From: Chloroflexi bacterium HGW-Chloroflexi-4
GTDB taxonomy: Bacteria > Chloroflexota > Anaerolineae > Anaerolineales > Anaerolineaceae
Length of the DNA: 64,000 nt
Reading direction: 5' to 3'
Assembly (NCBI GenBank): GCA_002840715.1
Contig: PHBW01000013.1
Coordinates: forward strand, 43,992 to 107,991
This document shows positions 24,966 to 34,991 of this stretch, in pieces (position 1 is the stretch's first letter; each line of letters starts with the position of its first letter). Both the position numbers and the translations under genes were made by a program. The notes under the pieces were generated by a model, which saw only the letters and a list, made by a program, of their open reading frames with translations, searched no databases and was not told where the DNA came from.

Positions 24966-27113
24966 ATGAAGCAAATTCTGCAAAACATGCGAGATGGAAA
25001 AACTACAGTCGTTGACCTTCCTGTTCCTTCAGTAAAACACAAAGCTGCCCTGGTGCAAACCTGTAATTCACTGGTTTCCGCCGGTACAGAGCGGATGCTG
25101 GTGGAATTCGCCGAAAAAAGCTTGATCGGCAAGGCTTCATCAAGACCAGACCTGGTCAAACAGGTGCTCAGCAAAGCACGGCGTGAGGGTATCATCCCGA
25201 CCATTGAGGCGGCGTTCAATAAATTGGATCAACCCATGGCGCTGGGCTATTCATCTTCCGGCATTATCGTTGAAATCGGTGAAGGGCTGCAAGGCTTCAA
25301 ACCAGGCGACCGCGTGGCTTGCGGCGGCGGTGGATTTGCCGTACATGCAGAATACGGCGTGGTTCCGCAAAATTTGCTGGTTCACCTGCCAGATAATGTT
25401 GATTTTGAGTCAGCCGCTTTTACCACCCTGGGTGCCATCGCTTTGCAGGGTTTCAGACTGGCGCAACCGCAATTAGGCGAAACCGTGTGCATCATCGGCA
25501 TGGGGCTGCTCGGGTTGCTTACTGCTGAAATAGCCAAAGCCGCCGGATGCCAGGTCTTTGGCATCGATCTCTCGCCTGACCGCATTAAACTGGCTGAACG
25601 CATGAACGTCCCCTGTGTGCTGCGCGCCGAATGTGAAGAAAGCGCCATGAATTTCACGCAAAATCGCGGTTTTGACCATGTTTTAATTTGCGCTGACACT
25701 TCTTCTGATGACCCCGTGAACCTTGCTGGTCTGCTCGCCCGTGAAAAAGGCACCGTAATTGCGGTGGGTGCAGTTGGCCTGAATATCACCCGCAAACTTT
25801 ATTATGAAAAAGAACTGGATTTCAGAATCTCCCGCTCGTATGGACCTGGCCGATATGACCCCGTTTATGAAGAAGGTGGTCAGGATTATCCCTTTGGCTA
25901 CGTGCGCTGGACGGAAGGCCGAAATATGCAGGCCTTTGTCGATCTATTAGCACAAAACAAGATCAACCTCAAACCGCTCATTATTCACCGCTATCCTATA
26001 GAGGATGCACCTCAAGCCTATGAACTGATCACAGGCAAGACCGGTGAACTCTTCCTGGGTGTCTTGATGACCTATCCGCAAAAAACATCAACCAACCCTG
26101 TTCGCAGGTTGGATTTTTCACAACCCGGTCAACCCACGGGCAGCATCCGTTTGGGGGTGCTGGGTGCAGGCAACTATGCCCAGGCCGTTTTTCTGCCCAT
26201 TGTGCAAAAAACCGGAGGGATTGAATCTATTGGTATTTGCACGGCTTCAGGCTTGACGGCCACCCATGCTGCCAAAAAATTTGGCTACCAGTTTGCCTCC
26301 TCCACAGAATCAGATGTTTTGGAAAGCGGAGAAATCAATACGGTGCTTTTGCTCACCCGCCACCAGCAGCATGCCCGGCAATCAATTCGTGCTCTTCAAA
26401 ACAACAAACACGTTTATTGCGAAAAACCATTGGCCCTCAATGCAGAAGAACTGACTGCTGTCGAATCTCAGTTGCATCAAAAGAACTCCCCTCTGCTGAC
26501 GGTGGGATTCAACCGCCGTTTCGCTCCGTTGGCTGTACAGCTAAAAAAATATTTTGAAGATCAATCAGAACCCCTGATGATCAACTACCGGGTCAACGCC
26601 GGCTTTTTACCTTCCCATCACTGGCTGCATGACGCCCAACAGGGCGGCGGACGCATCATCGGCGAAGGCTGTCATTTCATTGATTTTGTGATCTGGATGG
26701 CCGGGTCACTCCCCACTGAAGTCAGCGCCCAGGCTCTGCCGGATGGCGGTAAGTATCACCAGGATAACTGCCTGATCACTCTGCGTTTTGAGAATGGATC
26801 GATGGCCAGTGTAAGCTACCTGGCAAACGGCAACAAGAATTTTGCCAAAGAAAGGGTTGAGGTTTTTGGTGCGGGCAAGATCGGTGTTTTGGATGATTTC
26901 AGGTCACTGGAGATGGTTAGTGAAGGCAAACGGCAGATGATCCATTCAAGGTTGAAACAGGATAAAGGCCACCAGGCCGCCTGGCAAGCCTTCACGAAAG
27001 CAATCACCAGCGGCGCGAGCGCACCCATCCCTTATGACCAGTTGATGGCAGTGCATAAAGCCTGTTATGCTGCGGTGCTTTCAATCAATAACGGCGAAAC
27101 CGTAAAGTTGTAA
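24966..27113 (+). CDS. two-domain oxidoreductase (zinc-type alcohol dehydrogenase fused to Gfo/Idh/MocA)
   Basis: 715 aa. Residues 1-370 are a medium-chain dehydrogenase-like part ('ALGYSSSGIIVEIGEG', 'FKPGDRVACGG', Rossmann 'VCIIGMGLLGLLTAEIAK'). Residues 385-715 are a Gfo/Idh/MocA part ('RLGVLGAGNYAQAVFLP', 'HVYCEKPLAL', with the EKP lysine). This fusion is repeatedly found in bacterial surface polysaccharide clusters beside heparinase-like lyases and glycosyltransferases, as here. It probably oxidises or epimerises a sugar or sugar nucleotide, but the substrate is unknown. AAAGG precedes the ATG and a TATAAT lies further upstream. Confidence 0.9.
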   Translation: MKQILQNMRDGKTTVVDLPVPSVKHKAALVQTCNSLVSAGTERMLVEFAEKSLIGKASSRPDLVKQVLSKARREGIIPTIEAAFNKLDQPMALGYSSSGIIVEIGEGLQGFKPGDRVACGGGGFAVHAEYGVVPQNLLVHLPDNVDFESAAFTTLGAIALQGFRLAQPQLGETVCIIGMGLLGLLTAEIAKAAGCQVFGIDLSPDRIKLAERMNVPCVLRAECEESAMNFTQNRGFDHVLICADTSSDDPVNLAGLLAREKGTVIAVGAVGLNITRKLYYEKELDFRISRSYGPGRYDPVYEEGGQDYPFGYVRWTEGRNMQAFVDLLAQNKINLKPLIIHRYPIEDAPQAYELITGKTGELFLGVLMTYPQKTSTNPVRRLDFSQPGQPTGSIRLGVLGAGNYAQAVFLPIVQKTGGIESIGICTASGLTATHAAKKFGYQFASSTESDVLESGEINTVLLLTRHQQHARQSIRALQNNKHVYCEKPLALNAEELTAVESQLHQKNSPLLTVGFNRRFAPLAVQLKKYFEDQSEPLMINYRVNAGFLPSHHWLHDAQQGGGRIIGEGCHFIDFVIWMAGSLPTEVSAQALPDGGKYHQDNCLITLRFENGSMASVSYLANGNKNFAKERVEVFGAGKIGVLDDFRSLEMVSEGKRQMIHSRLKQDKGHQAAWQAFTKAITSGASAPIPYDQLMAVHKACYAAVLSINNGETVKL

Positions 27114-27129
27114 AACGTCTTTTGGCGTT

Positions 27130-29103
27130 TTGAGAGATTCATTGAATAAGCTGCAAAAACTCTGGTATTCCTGCAAAGAGATTGGCATTCCGCAAATGGC
27201 GGATTATGCGATCTATCTTGTTCAGAAAAAATCCGGCAGCCTTATCAAAAAAACACCTCTAAACGGATTTGCCCTTGATTTCAATCCGCAAGAAGTTAAC
27301 CTCAAGATCCCTATTACCCCATTTAATCCACAACTTCAACAACTCCTCGAAAAAGACCGTATTCGTATTTTTATGAGCGCGGATGAAATCATAAGCGGCT
27401 GGTATCAACCCTTCGGAGGCGAAAAGACACCCTTATCTTTTGCGACCGGGGTTGCCTCCTTTGTCCATTGGTCCGAAGTCGGCGACCAGATCAACGGCCG
27501 CGACATAAAATGGCTTTGGGAACCTGCCCGCTTTACATGGGTTTATGATCTGGCGAAAGCTTGGCTGCTGACCAAAGAAGACCACTATCCGAAATTTTTC
27601 TGGCAGAAGTTTACTGAATTTGTACAAGCCAATCCGGTTAACAGCGCTCCCAATTGGAGTTCGGCGCAGGAAATAGCTATGCGCATGATTGCCTGGCTGA
27701 TGGCTTACCAGGTGTTTAAAGATTCACAGGCCACCACCGCGGAACACACTTCACAGTTGGTGACAGCCCTTTGGCAGCATGCTTCACGCATCCCCTCCAC
27801 GCTTGGATACGCCCGCTCACAGAACAACAATCACCTTCTTAGTGAAGCATTGGGCATGGTGATCGCCGGTTCTCTCTTTGGAGGAAAATCCTCCCGCGCA
27901 CATGATTGGCTGAAACTGGGTCTTACAACTTTTGACCAAGCCATATTAAAACAAGTTGAAAAGGACGGTACATATTCGCAACACAGCGCCAATTACCATC
28001 GCCTGATGCTGCATTTAGCACTTATCTATCGTGTCTATGCGAAGCATCTAAGCATTGATATTCCACAAAAAATCCTTGACCGGTTAGCTTCTTCCACGAA
28101 TTGGCTGGGCGCTCAACTTGATCCCATCAGCGGACGCCTACCCAACCTCGGACATAACGACGGGTCTCTGCTTTTTCCGCAAGGTTCAGTCGATTATCGC
28201 GACTACCGCCCCACCTTGCAGGCTGCCAGTTTGGCTTTTACAGGTCAAGCCTGCCTGCCCTCCGGCGCGTGGGATGAACTCGTCCTATGGCTGGGTTTGA
28301 GTGAAATTGAAAAAGTGAATGACCCTCATCAATTAACATCTCCAGCCATCCATGCCATTACTGAAGCAAACAAAACAGCTTTGCTGCGCGGCGTCACATT
28401 TCACGGAAGACCCGCCCATGCTGACCAGCTTCATCTCGATCTGTGGTGGGACGGGCTGAATATCGCTCAGGACGCAGGCACATATGCCTATAACGATGCC
28501 CCCCCCTGGCAAAACCCTTTCTCTTCCACTTTGGTCCATAATACAATCACTATAAATGATCGAGATCAGATGGAAAAGGCTTCCAAATTCCTTTGGCTGC
28601 GTCAAGCCCAGGCAAAATGGCAGACAGCGCCCTCAAAAGATATTCTCATGGCCAGCCATGATGGCTACAGACGGATGGGAGCAATACACCAACGCATCGC
28701 CACCTTCTCTGATTCTGAGCATCTTGAAGTTATTGACCAGATTCACTTCTTTCGCAAAACGGACCCAAAACAAATCATATTGCATTGGCTGCTGGCTGAT
28801 TGGCAGTGGCAGTTGGATGGCAGCTTTTTTACGCTCACCAATGACAAACGAAGTATAAAAATTGGCTTCAATGCCACCGCCATCAACCATGCCGCGTCAA
28901 TCCTGCCATCAGACGTGTCGCTGATCCGTGGCGGAGAGACGCTGGCAGGCAGGCGCTATGAACCCATTTTAGGATGGGCGTCTGACACATACGGTGAAAA
29001 ACATGCTGCCTTGTCTCTTTCGCTTCAATATCAAACCAAAGTGGGTATTCAGATCGTAACCCGCTTTGAGTTTTCAAAAATCGGTTATGAGTCACCAGGA
29101 TAA
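27130..29103 (+). CDS. heparinase II/III-like polysaccharide lyase
   Basis: 657 aa from a TTG at 27130; this start is uncertain because no ribosome site is seen and the first ATG lies about 20 codons in. An N-terminal alpha/alpha toroid (about 90-380, 'RSQNNNHLLSEALGMVIAG') and a C-terminal beta-sandwich with 'HADQLHLDLWWDGLNIAQDAG' and 'VHNTITINDRDQ' are diagnostic of the heparinase II/III family. No signal peptide is visible, so it may act on cytosolic or lipid-linked polymer, as in other surface polysaccharide loci. It lies 16 nt after the two-domain dehydrogenase gene. Confidence 0.88.
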   Translation: MRDSLNKLQKLWYSCKEIGIPQMADYAIYLVQKKSGSLIKKTPLNGFALDFNPQEVNLKIPITPFNPQLQQLLEKDRIRIFMSADEIISGWYQPFGGEKTPLSFATGVASFVHWSEVGDQINGRDIKWLWEPARFTWVYDLAKAWLLTKEDHYPKFFWQKFTEFVQANPVNSAPNWSSAQEIAMRMIAWLMAYQVFKDSQATTAEHTSQLVTALWQHASRIPSTLGYARSQNNNHLLSEALGMVIAGSLFGGKSSRAHDWLKLGLTTFDQAILKQVEKDGTYSQHSANYHRLMLHLALIYRVYAKHLSIDIPQKILDRLASSTNWLGAQLDPISGRLPNLGHNDGSLLFPQGSVDYRDYRPTLQAASLAFTGQACLPSGAWDELVLWLGLSEIEKVNDPHQLTSPAIHAITEANKTALLRGVTFHGRPAHADQLHLDLWWDGLNIAQDAGTYAYNDAPPWQNPFSSTLVHNTITINDRDQMEKASKFLWLRQAQAKWQTAPSKDILMASHDGYRRMGAIHQRIATFSDSEHLEVIDQIHFFRKTDPKQIILHWLLADWQWQLDGSFFTLTNDKRSIKIGFNATAINHAASILPSDVSLIRGGETLAGRRYEPILGWASDTYGEKHAALSLSLQYQTKVGIQIVTRFEFSKIGYESPG

Positions 29104-29105
29104 GC

Positions 29106-30347
29106 ATGCACATTCTTCTCATTCATCAAGCTTTTGCGGCCATCAATGAACCCGGCGGCACCCGGCATCACGAAATTGCCAGGTACATGGTCAAACAAGG
29201 CCACCAGGTAACTATCATCACCAGCCCAATTAGTTACCTGACCGGTGAAAACGCCGGTGGAAAAACCCGATGGGTCACCCGTGACAATAGAGAACCCGGC
29301 ATCACCATACTGCGTGCTTACACCTACCCCGCATTGCATCGCAGTTTTGTACACCGCATTCTCAGCTTTTTCAGCTTTATGTTTTCATCTTTCTTCATCG
29401 GATTAGGCGTAAAAAAAGTGTCTGCGATCTGGGGCACAACCCCTCCCATCTTCCAGGGTTGGACGGCGTGGTTATTGTCACGTTTGAAAGGCGTTCCAAT
29501 TTTATTTGAAGTACGCGACCTTTGGCCAGCCTTTGCCATTGCGGTCGGCGTCTTGAAAAACAAAACCCTTATCCGCTTGTCAGAATGGCTTGAGTGTTTT
29601 CTTTACCGCCACGCGGATGAGATGGTGGTTAATTCACCCGGTTTCATTGACCACATCAGTCTGCGCGGCGCCAAAAAGATCACACTGGTGGAAAACGGTG
29701 TGGATGTCAGCATGTTCGATATGACAGAAACTGGAACCAACTTTAGAAAAACTCACCACCTTGAAAACAAATTCATCGCCTTATATGCCGGCGCACACGG
29801 TATTTCAAATAACCTGGGCGTGGTCCTTGAGTCAGCAGCCCTCACACTTGATGACCCTGAAATTGCTTATGTCTTCGTAGGTGATGGCAAAGAAAAAGCC
29901 AACCTGATCGAAGAAGCCAAAGCCAAACAGTTAACTAACATCCTCTTTTTATCTTCTGTACCTAAAATGGAAATGAACGCCGTGCTGGCTGCCGCCGATG
30001 CATGTATCGCCATTCTTAAACCTATTGACATGTACAAAACCACCTATCCCAACAAGGTTTTTGACTACATGGCAGCGGCAAAACCTGTTTTACTTTTAAT
30101 CGACGGCGTTATCCGCAAGGTGGTTGAGGATGCGCATTGCGGAAAGTTCATCGAGCCTGACAATCCAACCGCTCTTGCAGAACAAATAAAAATCATGCAC
30201 AATGGTGGTGAAGATGCAAAACGAATGGGACTGAATGGACGAGAGTATGTACAGCAGCACTTCAACCGATCAACCCTGGCGGCAAAAATGGAAGAGGTTT
30301 TTTTAACCTTGTTGAGGATTAATGAAAAATCGCATCCTGGTCGTTGA
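29106..30347 (+). CDS. family 4 glycosyltransferase
   Basis: 413 aa, GT-B fold. The N-terminal domain starts '[22 protein letters not shown]', as in WbuB-like enzymes, and the nucleotide-sugar site region has 'EKANLIEEA' and '[13 protein letters not shown]'. It transfers a sugar to a growing polysaccharide at the cytosolic face. The gene begins 2 nt after the heparinase-like stop and overlaps the response regulator gene by 26 nt, an unusual link between polysaccharide synthesis and the phosphate regulators. Confidence 0.9.
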   Translation: MHILLIHQAFAAINEPGGTRHHEIARYMVKQGHQVTIITSPISYLTGENAGGKTRWVTRDNREPGITILRAYTYPALHRSFVHRILSFFSFMFSSFFIGLGVKKVSAIWGTTPPIFQGWTAWLLSRLKGVPILFEVRDLWPAFAIAVGVLKNKTLIRLSEWLECFLYRHADEMVVNSPGFIDHISLRGAKKITLVENGVDVSMFDMTETGTNFRKTHHLENKFIALYAGAHGISNNLGVVLESAALTLDDPEIAYVFVGDGKEKANLIEEAKAKQLTNILFLSSVPKMEMNAVLAAADACIAILKPIDMYKTTYPNKVFDYMAAAKPVLLLIDGVIRKVVEDAHCGKFIEPDNPTALAEQIKIMHNGGEDAKRMGLNGREYVQQHFNRSTLAAKMEEVFLTLLRINEKSHPGR

Positions 30348-31032
30348 AGATGAAAAAGCTTTACGCGAAACCCTTGAATACAATTTATCCAATGAAGGCT
30401 ATGAAGTTGATACCAGTGCGGATGGACTCGATGCGTTTCAGAAAGCCCACAACGGTAATTACAACTTAATCCTTTTGGATATTATGCTGCCGGGCATGGA
30501 TGGTTTTGAGATCTGCCGAAAGATCAGGGCTGAAAAAAACACCCCCATCTTGATGCTCACCGCCCGCGATGACGAGATTGACCGAATTGTCGGCCTTGAA
30601 GTTGGAGCGGATGATTATATGAGCAAACCTTTTTCAATGCGCGAGTTGCTCGCCCGCGTTAAAGCCATGCTGAGGCGAGTACGCCTCATGCAGGAAGAAT
30701 CCACTCCGGCGCTCGTAGAAACAGCATCCAAAGAAGTGCTGACCTTTGACGACCTGGTCATTGATTCAATTCGCCGCGAAGTACGCGTAAAAAATGTGAA
30801 TCTCGAACTAAAACCCAAAGAATTCGAATTACTCCATTATCTGGCGATCAACCGCGGCAGAGCGTTATCACGAGACAAAATCCTTGAAGATGTATGGGGC
30901 TGGGATTATATGGGGGAAAGCCGCACAGTGGATGTTCACATGCGCTGGTTGAGGCAAAAAATAGAAATCGATCCTGGTCAGCCAAACCGATTAATTACTG
31001 TCAGAGGTGCCGGTTATCGTTTTGAAGGATAA
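30322..31032 (+). CDS. phoP: OmpR/PhoB-family response regulator
   Basis: 236 aa. The receiver domain has the acidic pair in 'VVEDE', phospho-acceptor Asp 53 ('[11 protein letters not shown]'), Thr 80 and Lys 102 ('SKPFS'). The winged-helix DNA-binding domain ends with '[16 protein letters not shown]' and '[10 protein letters not shown]'. GAGG lies before the ATG, inside the GT4 gene. With the kinase encoded 3 nt downstream it controls the phosphate-starvation response; the tandem repeats before pstS are its likely target. The symbol is inferred from gene order. Confidence 0.9.
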   Translation: MKNRILVVEDEKALRETLEYNLSNEGYEVDTSADGLDAFQKAHNGNYNLILLDIMLPGMDGFEICRKIRAEKNTPILMLTARDDEIDRIVGLEVGADDYMSKPFSMRELLARVKAMLRRVRLMQEESTPALVETASKEVLTFDDLVIDSIRREVRVKNVNLELKPKEFELLHYLAINRGRALSRDKILEDVWGWDYMGESRTVDVHMRWLRQKIEIDPGQPNRLITVRGAGYRFEG

Positions 31033-31035
31033 GCC

Positions 31036-32808
31036 ATGAAGGGTCTCTCGTACGTTCAAAAAACAGCCATACCTTACCTTATTTTGCTGGCGCTTTCCTT
31101 GGCCAGCATCGCTATCACCACCTCTACTTTTTTTGATCAGTTCGTCCTTACCAATTTGGAAAAGGAATTAATTTCGGAAACAATCCTGGCTGCAGAATCA
31201 CTTGAGAATAATCCCTTCTTGACAGAAATTGATGCTGAAGCAAAACATCTTGCTGAAATCACAGGTAATCGAGTCACTATTATTATGGCTGATGGTACTG
31301 TGATCGGTGAATCTGACCGCAGCGCATTGGGCATGGATAACCATTTACTCCGTCCGGAAGTTCAATCCGCTATACATGGCAAACCTGAACCGTTTATTCG
31401 CTTGAGTTTGACCATGCACCAACGATATATTTACGTGGCTGCACCAATCTATAGCAAACAAGCCATGATCGGTGTGGTACGGCTCGCAAGATCACTAGAA
31501 AGTTACGACGCAACAATTGAAAAATTCCGTGGGGTGCTCATCTTAACAGCCAGCATCAGCCTGTTGATCGCAATAATATTCATGATTTTACAAACCTCCA
31601 AGAGATTTAATCCGTTGCGCAAGATCAGCGAAGCTATTTTTACATCATCCGAAGGCGAGTTAAAGACAATTGCAGACAAAAGCCGTCATGATGAAATCGG
31701 ATTGCTCATTTCATCTCACAACGCACAGGCTGAACGGATCAATCTTCAAATCCAAAATTTACGCAACGAGCGGACAAAACTGTCGGCGATTCTCTTCAAC
31801 ATGACTGATGGCGTAATTCTGGTCAATGGTCAGGGGGTTGTCACCATGATCAATCCCTCAGCCCAAAAGTTGTTTCAGACCAATTTTCAAGCCGAAAAAG
31901 ATAATACGCTGATCGAAGTTGTTCGCCAACACCAAATCGTTGATCTGTGGCAATTAACACTTCAATCCGGCAAAACGCAAAATATCACCATCCAGACCTC
32001 TATGGAAAAAGATAATGTGCAAGTCATAGGATCCCTGCTTGGCCCAATCCTTCCCGGTGAAGTATTGCTCTTGTTTCAGGATCTAACCCTGCTGCGCAAA
32101 CTTGAAACCGTCAGAAAAGACTTTATCAGCAATATTTCTCACGAATTGCGTACACCTCTGGCATCGTTGAAAGCATTAACCGAAACCCTTCAAAACGGCG
32201 CGATCAATGATCCAAAAGTTTCAGGTCGTTTCTTGTCACAGATGGATGAAGAAATTGACAACCTCGCCCAAATAGTGACTGAAATACTGGAACTTTCAAA
32301 AATTGAGTCAGGCAAAGTGCCATTGACCAAAAAGTTATGCACCATTGATGAATTGGTCACCCGCCCCGTAGAACGTATGCGCATGCAAGCCGAGCGCGCA
32401 GGCATCAATCTAGATTCTGTGTTGGATAAGAACCTGCCAAAAATTGAAGTGGATATTGTGCGCATCCAGCAAGTATTTGTGAACTTGATCCATAATGCGA
32501 TCAAATTCACCTCTCCCGGCGGCACAATTAAGGTGAGCGCTGCATTGAAAAATCAGACAGTTCAATTTAGCATCGCAGATAGCGGCATTGGAATTCCACC
32601 TACTGATCTCAAACGTATTTTTGAGCGCTTTTATAAAACCGATCCTTCACGCTCCAGCAGCGGTACCGGCTTGGGGCTATCCATTTCAAAACACATCATC
32701 GAAGCCCATGGTGGGGAGATCTGGGTTGAAAGTACATTAGGAATGGGCAGTACTTTTACTTTTTCCATTCCAATCGTAAAAACAGAAAATATTTTTCGAA
32801 AGCCTTAA
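31036..32808 (+). CDS. phoR: PhoR-type sensor histidine kinase
   Basis: 590 aa. A membrane helix (about 11-33), an extracytoplasmic sensor domain (34-165), a second helix (166-187), HAMP (about 190-240), PAS (about 250-355), then HisKA with His 369 in 'NISHELRTPL'. N box 'LIHNAIKFT', G1 'DSGIGIP' and G2 'GTGLGLSIS' are intact, so it should autophosphorylate. This is the usual PhoR layout. It probably senses phosphate through PstSCAB/PhoU encoded downstream. The last codons overlap the first repeat of the pstS operator. Confidence 0.9.
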   Translation: MKGLSYVQKTAIPYLILLALSLASIAITTSTFFDQFVLTNLEKELISETILAAESLENNPFLTEIDAEAKHLAEITGNRVTIIMADGTVIGESDRSALGMDNHLLRPEVQSAIHGKPEPFIRLSLTMHQRYIYVAAPIYSKQAMIGVVRLARSLESYDATIEKFRGVLILTASISLLIAIIFMILQTSKRFNPLRKISEAIFTSSEGELKTIADKSRHDEIGLLISSHNAQAERINLQIQNLRNERTKLSAILFNMTDGVILVNGQGVVTMINPSAQKLFQTNFQAEKDNTLIEVVRQHQIVDLWQLTLQSGKTQNITIQTSMEKDNVQVIGSLLGPILPGEVLLLFQDLTLLRKLETVRKDFISNISHELRTPLASLKALTETLQNGAINDPKVSGRFLSQMDEEIDNLAQIVTEILELSKIESGKVPLTKKLCTIDELVTRPVERMRMQAERAGINLDSVLDKNLPKIEVDIVRIQQVFVNLIHNAIKFTSPGGTIKVSAALKNQTVQFSIADSGIGIPPTDLKRIFERFYKTDPSRSSSGTGLGLSISKHIIEAHGGEIWVESTLGMGSTFTFSIPIVKTENIFRKP

Positions 32809-32843
32809 CCAACCGTTAACAAATCATTTTTTACTCCTTAACC
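32805..32843 (+). promoter_or_regulatory. Pho box: four TTAACA-like repeats at 11-bp spacing
   Basis: Hexamers begin at 32805 (TTAACC), 32816 (TTAACA), 32827 (TTTTTT, degenerate) and 32838 (TTAACC), each separated by 5 nt. The array fits the PhoP-type operator TT[ATC]ACA-N5 known from Bacillus. It overlaps the phoR stop codon and ends 44 nt before the pstS ATG, with a weak TAAGAT -10 about 10 nt beyond it. Confidence 0.7.
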
Positions 32844-32886
32844 TTGGATTTGTAAGATAAATATATCTAAGAAAAGGAGATGAAAA

Positions 32887-33954
32887 ATGCGTTCAAAATC
32901 ATTGTTAGTGTTTGTTAGTATCGTTCTGGTAAGTGCCTTTGTTTTATCCGCCTGTTCCACTCCGGTTCCAACTCCCACCGAAGCACCTATTGTTGAAGCC
33001 ACTGAAGCTCCTGCTGCATCAGCCACAGAAGCCTCCACCGCTGTTGCCGCAGAAGCCGGTCTCTTACCTGAAGTTGATCCATCAACTGTTTCAGGCGACA
33101 TAATTTCAGCGGGCAGCTCCACCGTCTATCCCCTGAGCGAAGCCATTCAGACGCTCTTTGAACAGGAAGGCTACACCGGACAGCACACCCTCTCTTCAAT
33201 CGGTAGTGGTGCTGGTTTCGAACGTTTCTGCAAGACCGGTGAAATTGACATCGCCAACGCCAGCCGCGGCATCAAAGATTCAGAAGTTGAAGCCTGCGCA
33301 GCCCTTTCTCCTGCCCGCACTCCCGTTGAATTTCGTGTTGGAACCGACGCCATCGCAGTCGTGGTCAGCAAAGAAAATACCTTCCTCACCAATATCACTC
33401 TTGAAGAATTAGCCCTCATCTTCACTACCGCTACCAAGTGGTCTGATGTGAACCCTGATTGGCCTGCTGAAGACATTCTTCGCTTCACCCCCGGCACAGA
33501 CAGCGGTACCTTCGATTTCTTCACCGAAGTTGTTGTTCAGAAACCCCAAGAAATCAAAGAACTTGACGATGCAAAAGCCCTTGTTCTGGCCGCCAGTAAT
33601 TTGCAAACCAGTGAAGACGACAACACCCTCGTCCAAGGCGTTGAAGGCAGCCCATATGCCATCGGTTACTTTGGTTATGCTTACTTCAATGACCAGGCTG
33701 AGAATTTGACTGCAGTTTCAGTCAACGATGTTGTTCCTTCCTTCGAAACCGCTGAAGACGGCAGCTACAAGCTCTCTCGCCCCCTCTTCATCTACTCTGA
33801 TGCCGAAATCATCAAAGCCAAACCCCAGATCGGTTCCTTTATCAACTTCTACTTGACCCGTGTCAACGACGTGATCGGCGAAGTTGGTTATTTCCCCGCA
33901 AGTGAAGCTGCTCTTGACGAAGCAAAAATGAAATTGGCCGAAATACTAAAGTAA
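32887..33954 (+). CDS. pstS: phosphate ABC transporter binding lipoprotein PstS
   Basis: 355 aa. The lipobox is LSAC (Cys 23), followed by a Pro/Thr/Glu/Ala-rich linker (about 27-60). Phosphate-binding loops: 'AGSSTVYPLSEAI', 'SIGSGAGFERF' and 'DIANASRGI', then 'TPGTDSGTFDFF'. It captures phosphate outside the membrane for PstCAB. AAGGAG lies 7 nt before the ATG, and the tandem Pho box upstream predicts induction by phosphate lack. Full length. Confidence 0.95.
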   Translation: MRSKSLLVFVSIVLVSAFVLSACSTPVPTPTEAPIVEATEAPAASATEASTAVAAEAGLLPEVDPSTVSGDIISAGSSTVYPLSEAIQTLFEQEGYTGQHTLSSIGSGAGFERFCKTGEIDIANASRGIKDSEVEACAALSPARTPVEFRVGTDAIAVVVSKENTFLTNITLEELALIFTTATKWSDVNPDWPAEDILRFTPGTDSGTFDFFTEVVVQKPQEIKELDDAKALVLAASNLQTSEDDNTLVQGVEGSPYAIGYFGYAYFNDQAENLTAVSVNDVVPSFETAEDGSYKLSRPLFIYSDAEIIKAKPQIGSFINFYLTRVNDVIGEVGYFPASEAALDEAKMKLAEILK

Positions 33955-33972
33955 TCTCGCATACACTGCACA

Positions 33973-34007
33973 GGAAATTGGCTGAGGAACAACCTCGGCT
34001 AATTTCC
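33973..34007 (+). other. intercistronic hairpin between pstS and pstC
   Basis: A 15-bp stem (33973-33987 with 33993-34007, two wobble pairs) encloses AACAA. No T-run follows, so it is probably an mRNA-stabilising hairpin that raises PstS over the permease, like the one at 8789-8820. It also argues against a TTG start for pstC at 33978. Confidence 0.75.
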
Positions 34008-34031
34008 ATCACCAAAAATGGAGAAAAATCC

Positions 34032-34991
34032 ATGCAAAAAAGCATATCCATTAGCAATGGTTCACCAGAATCTCTTGGTATAGAACATAAAAGAATTTTC
34101 CGCAATAACAAACGGTGGTCTGAAAATATTATCAAGATGCTTCTTACACTCGCTGGTATCGTTTCAATATTTACAACCATTGGAATCGTATACGAACTCG
34201 GCAAAGAATCCCTCTTGTTTTTTAATCTTCCGGGAGTCACGCTAAGAGATTTTCTCACCGGCACGACCTGGCAGCCTACCATCGGAAAATTCGGGGTTCT
34301 TCCTCTTGTGACTTCTACAATGATTACTAGCTTGGTGGCAATGTTTGTCGCCATCCCGCTCGGGTTAGGTGCTGCAATCTTCTTGAGCGAATACGCAGCG
34401 GATAAAACCAGAAAAGTACTTAAACCATTACTAGAGATCCTGGCTGGAATTCCTACTGTTGTTTATGGATATTTCGCACTTACCTTCATGACGCCGATTT
34501 TGCGTGGAATATTTGGACAGGATAATGTTGAAATTTATAACATGCTCTCCGCCGGTCTGGTGATGGGCATCATGATTTTGCCCCTCATCAGTTCAATGAG
34601 CGAAGATGCCTTGCATGCAGTGCCGCGGTCGCTTAGAGATGCAGCGCTCGGGCTTGGGGCAACAAAGTTTGAAACCTCCATCCAGATTGTTTTTCCAGCA
34701 GCGCTCTCTGGCATCATCTCTGCCATCATTCTGGGCATCTCAAGAGCGGTTGGCGAAACCATGATCGTGGCCATTGCAGCCGGCTCTGGACCAAATTTCA
34801 CCTTCAACCCATTTAAAGCAGCCGAAACCATGACAGGCTACATCGCACGTATCAGTGGCGGCGACCTTGGATATGACACTCCTGATTACAACAGCATTTT
34901 TGCAATCGGCTTGCTGCTTTTCATCGTTACGCTTGTTTTGAATATGGTGAGCCGCGCGATTTCAAGAAAATACCGTGAGGTATACGAATGA
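34032..34991 (+). CDS. pstC: phosphate ABC transporter permease PstC
   Basis: 319 aa from the ATG at 34032, which has GGAG 8 nt upstream; a TTG further up would start inside the hairpin stem. Six helices. PstC signs: 'LAGIPTVVYGYFAL', 'MSEDALHAVPRSLRDAALGL' (EAA-type loop) and 'SRAVGETMIVAIAAGS'. It forms the channel with PstA. Its stop overlaps the pstA start by 4 nt. Confidence 0.94.
   Translation: MQKSISISNGSPESLGIEHKRIFRNNKRWSENIIKMLLTLAGIVSIFTTIGIVYELGKESLLFFNLPGVTLRDFLTGTTWQPTIGKFGVLPLVTSTMITSLVAMFVAIPLGLGAAIFLSEYAADKTRKVLKPLLEILAGIPTVVYGYFALTFMTPILRGIFGQDNVEIYNMLSAGLVMGIMILPLISSMSEDALHAVPRSLRDAALGLGATKFETSIQIVFPAALSGIISAIILGISRAVGETMIVAIAAGSGPNFTFNPFKAAETMTGYIARISGGDLGYDTPDYNSIFAIGLLLFIVTLVLNMVSRAISRKYREVYE

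Noticed and set aside
33978-34031. TTG start that would lengthen PstC by 18 residues
   Set aside because: It lies inside the 15-bp intercistronic hairpin; the ATG at 34032 has a proper ribosome site.
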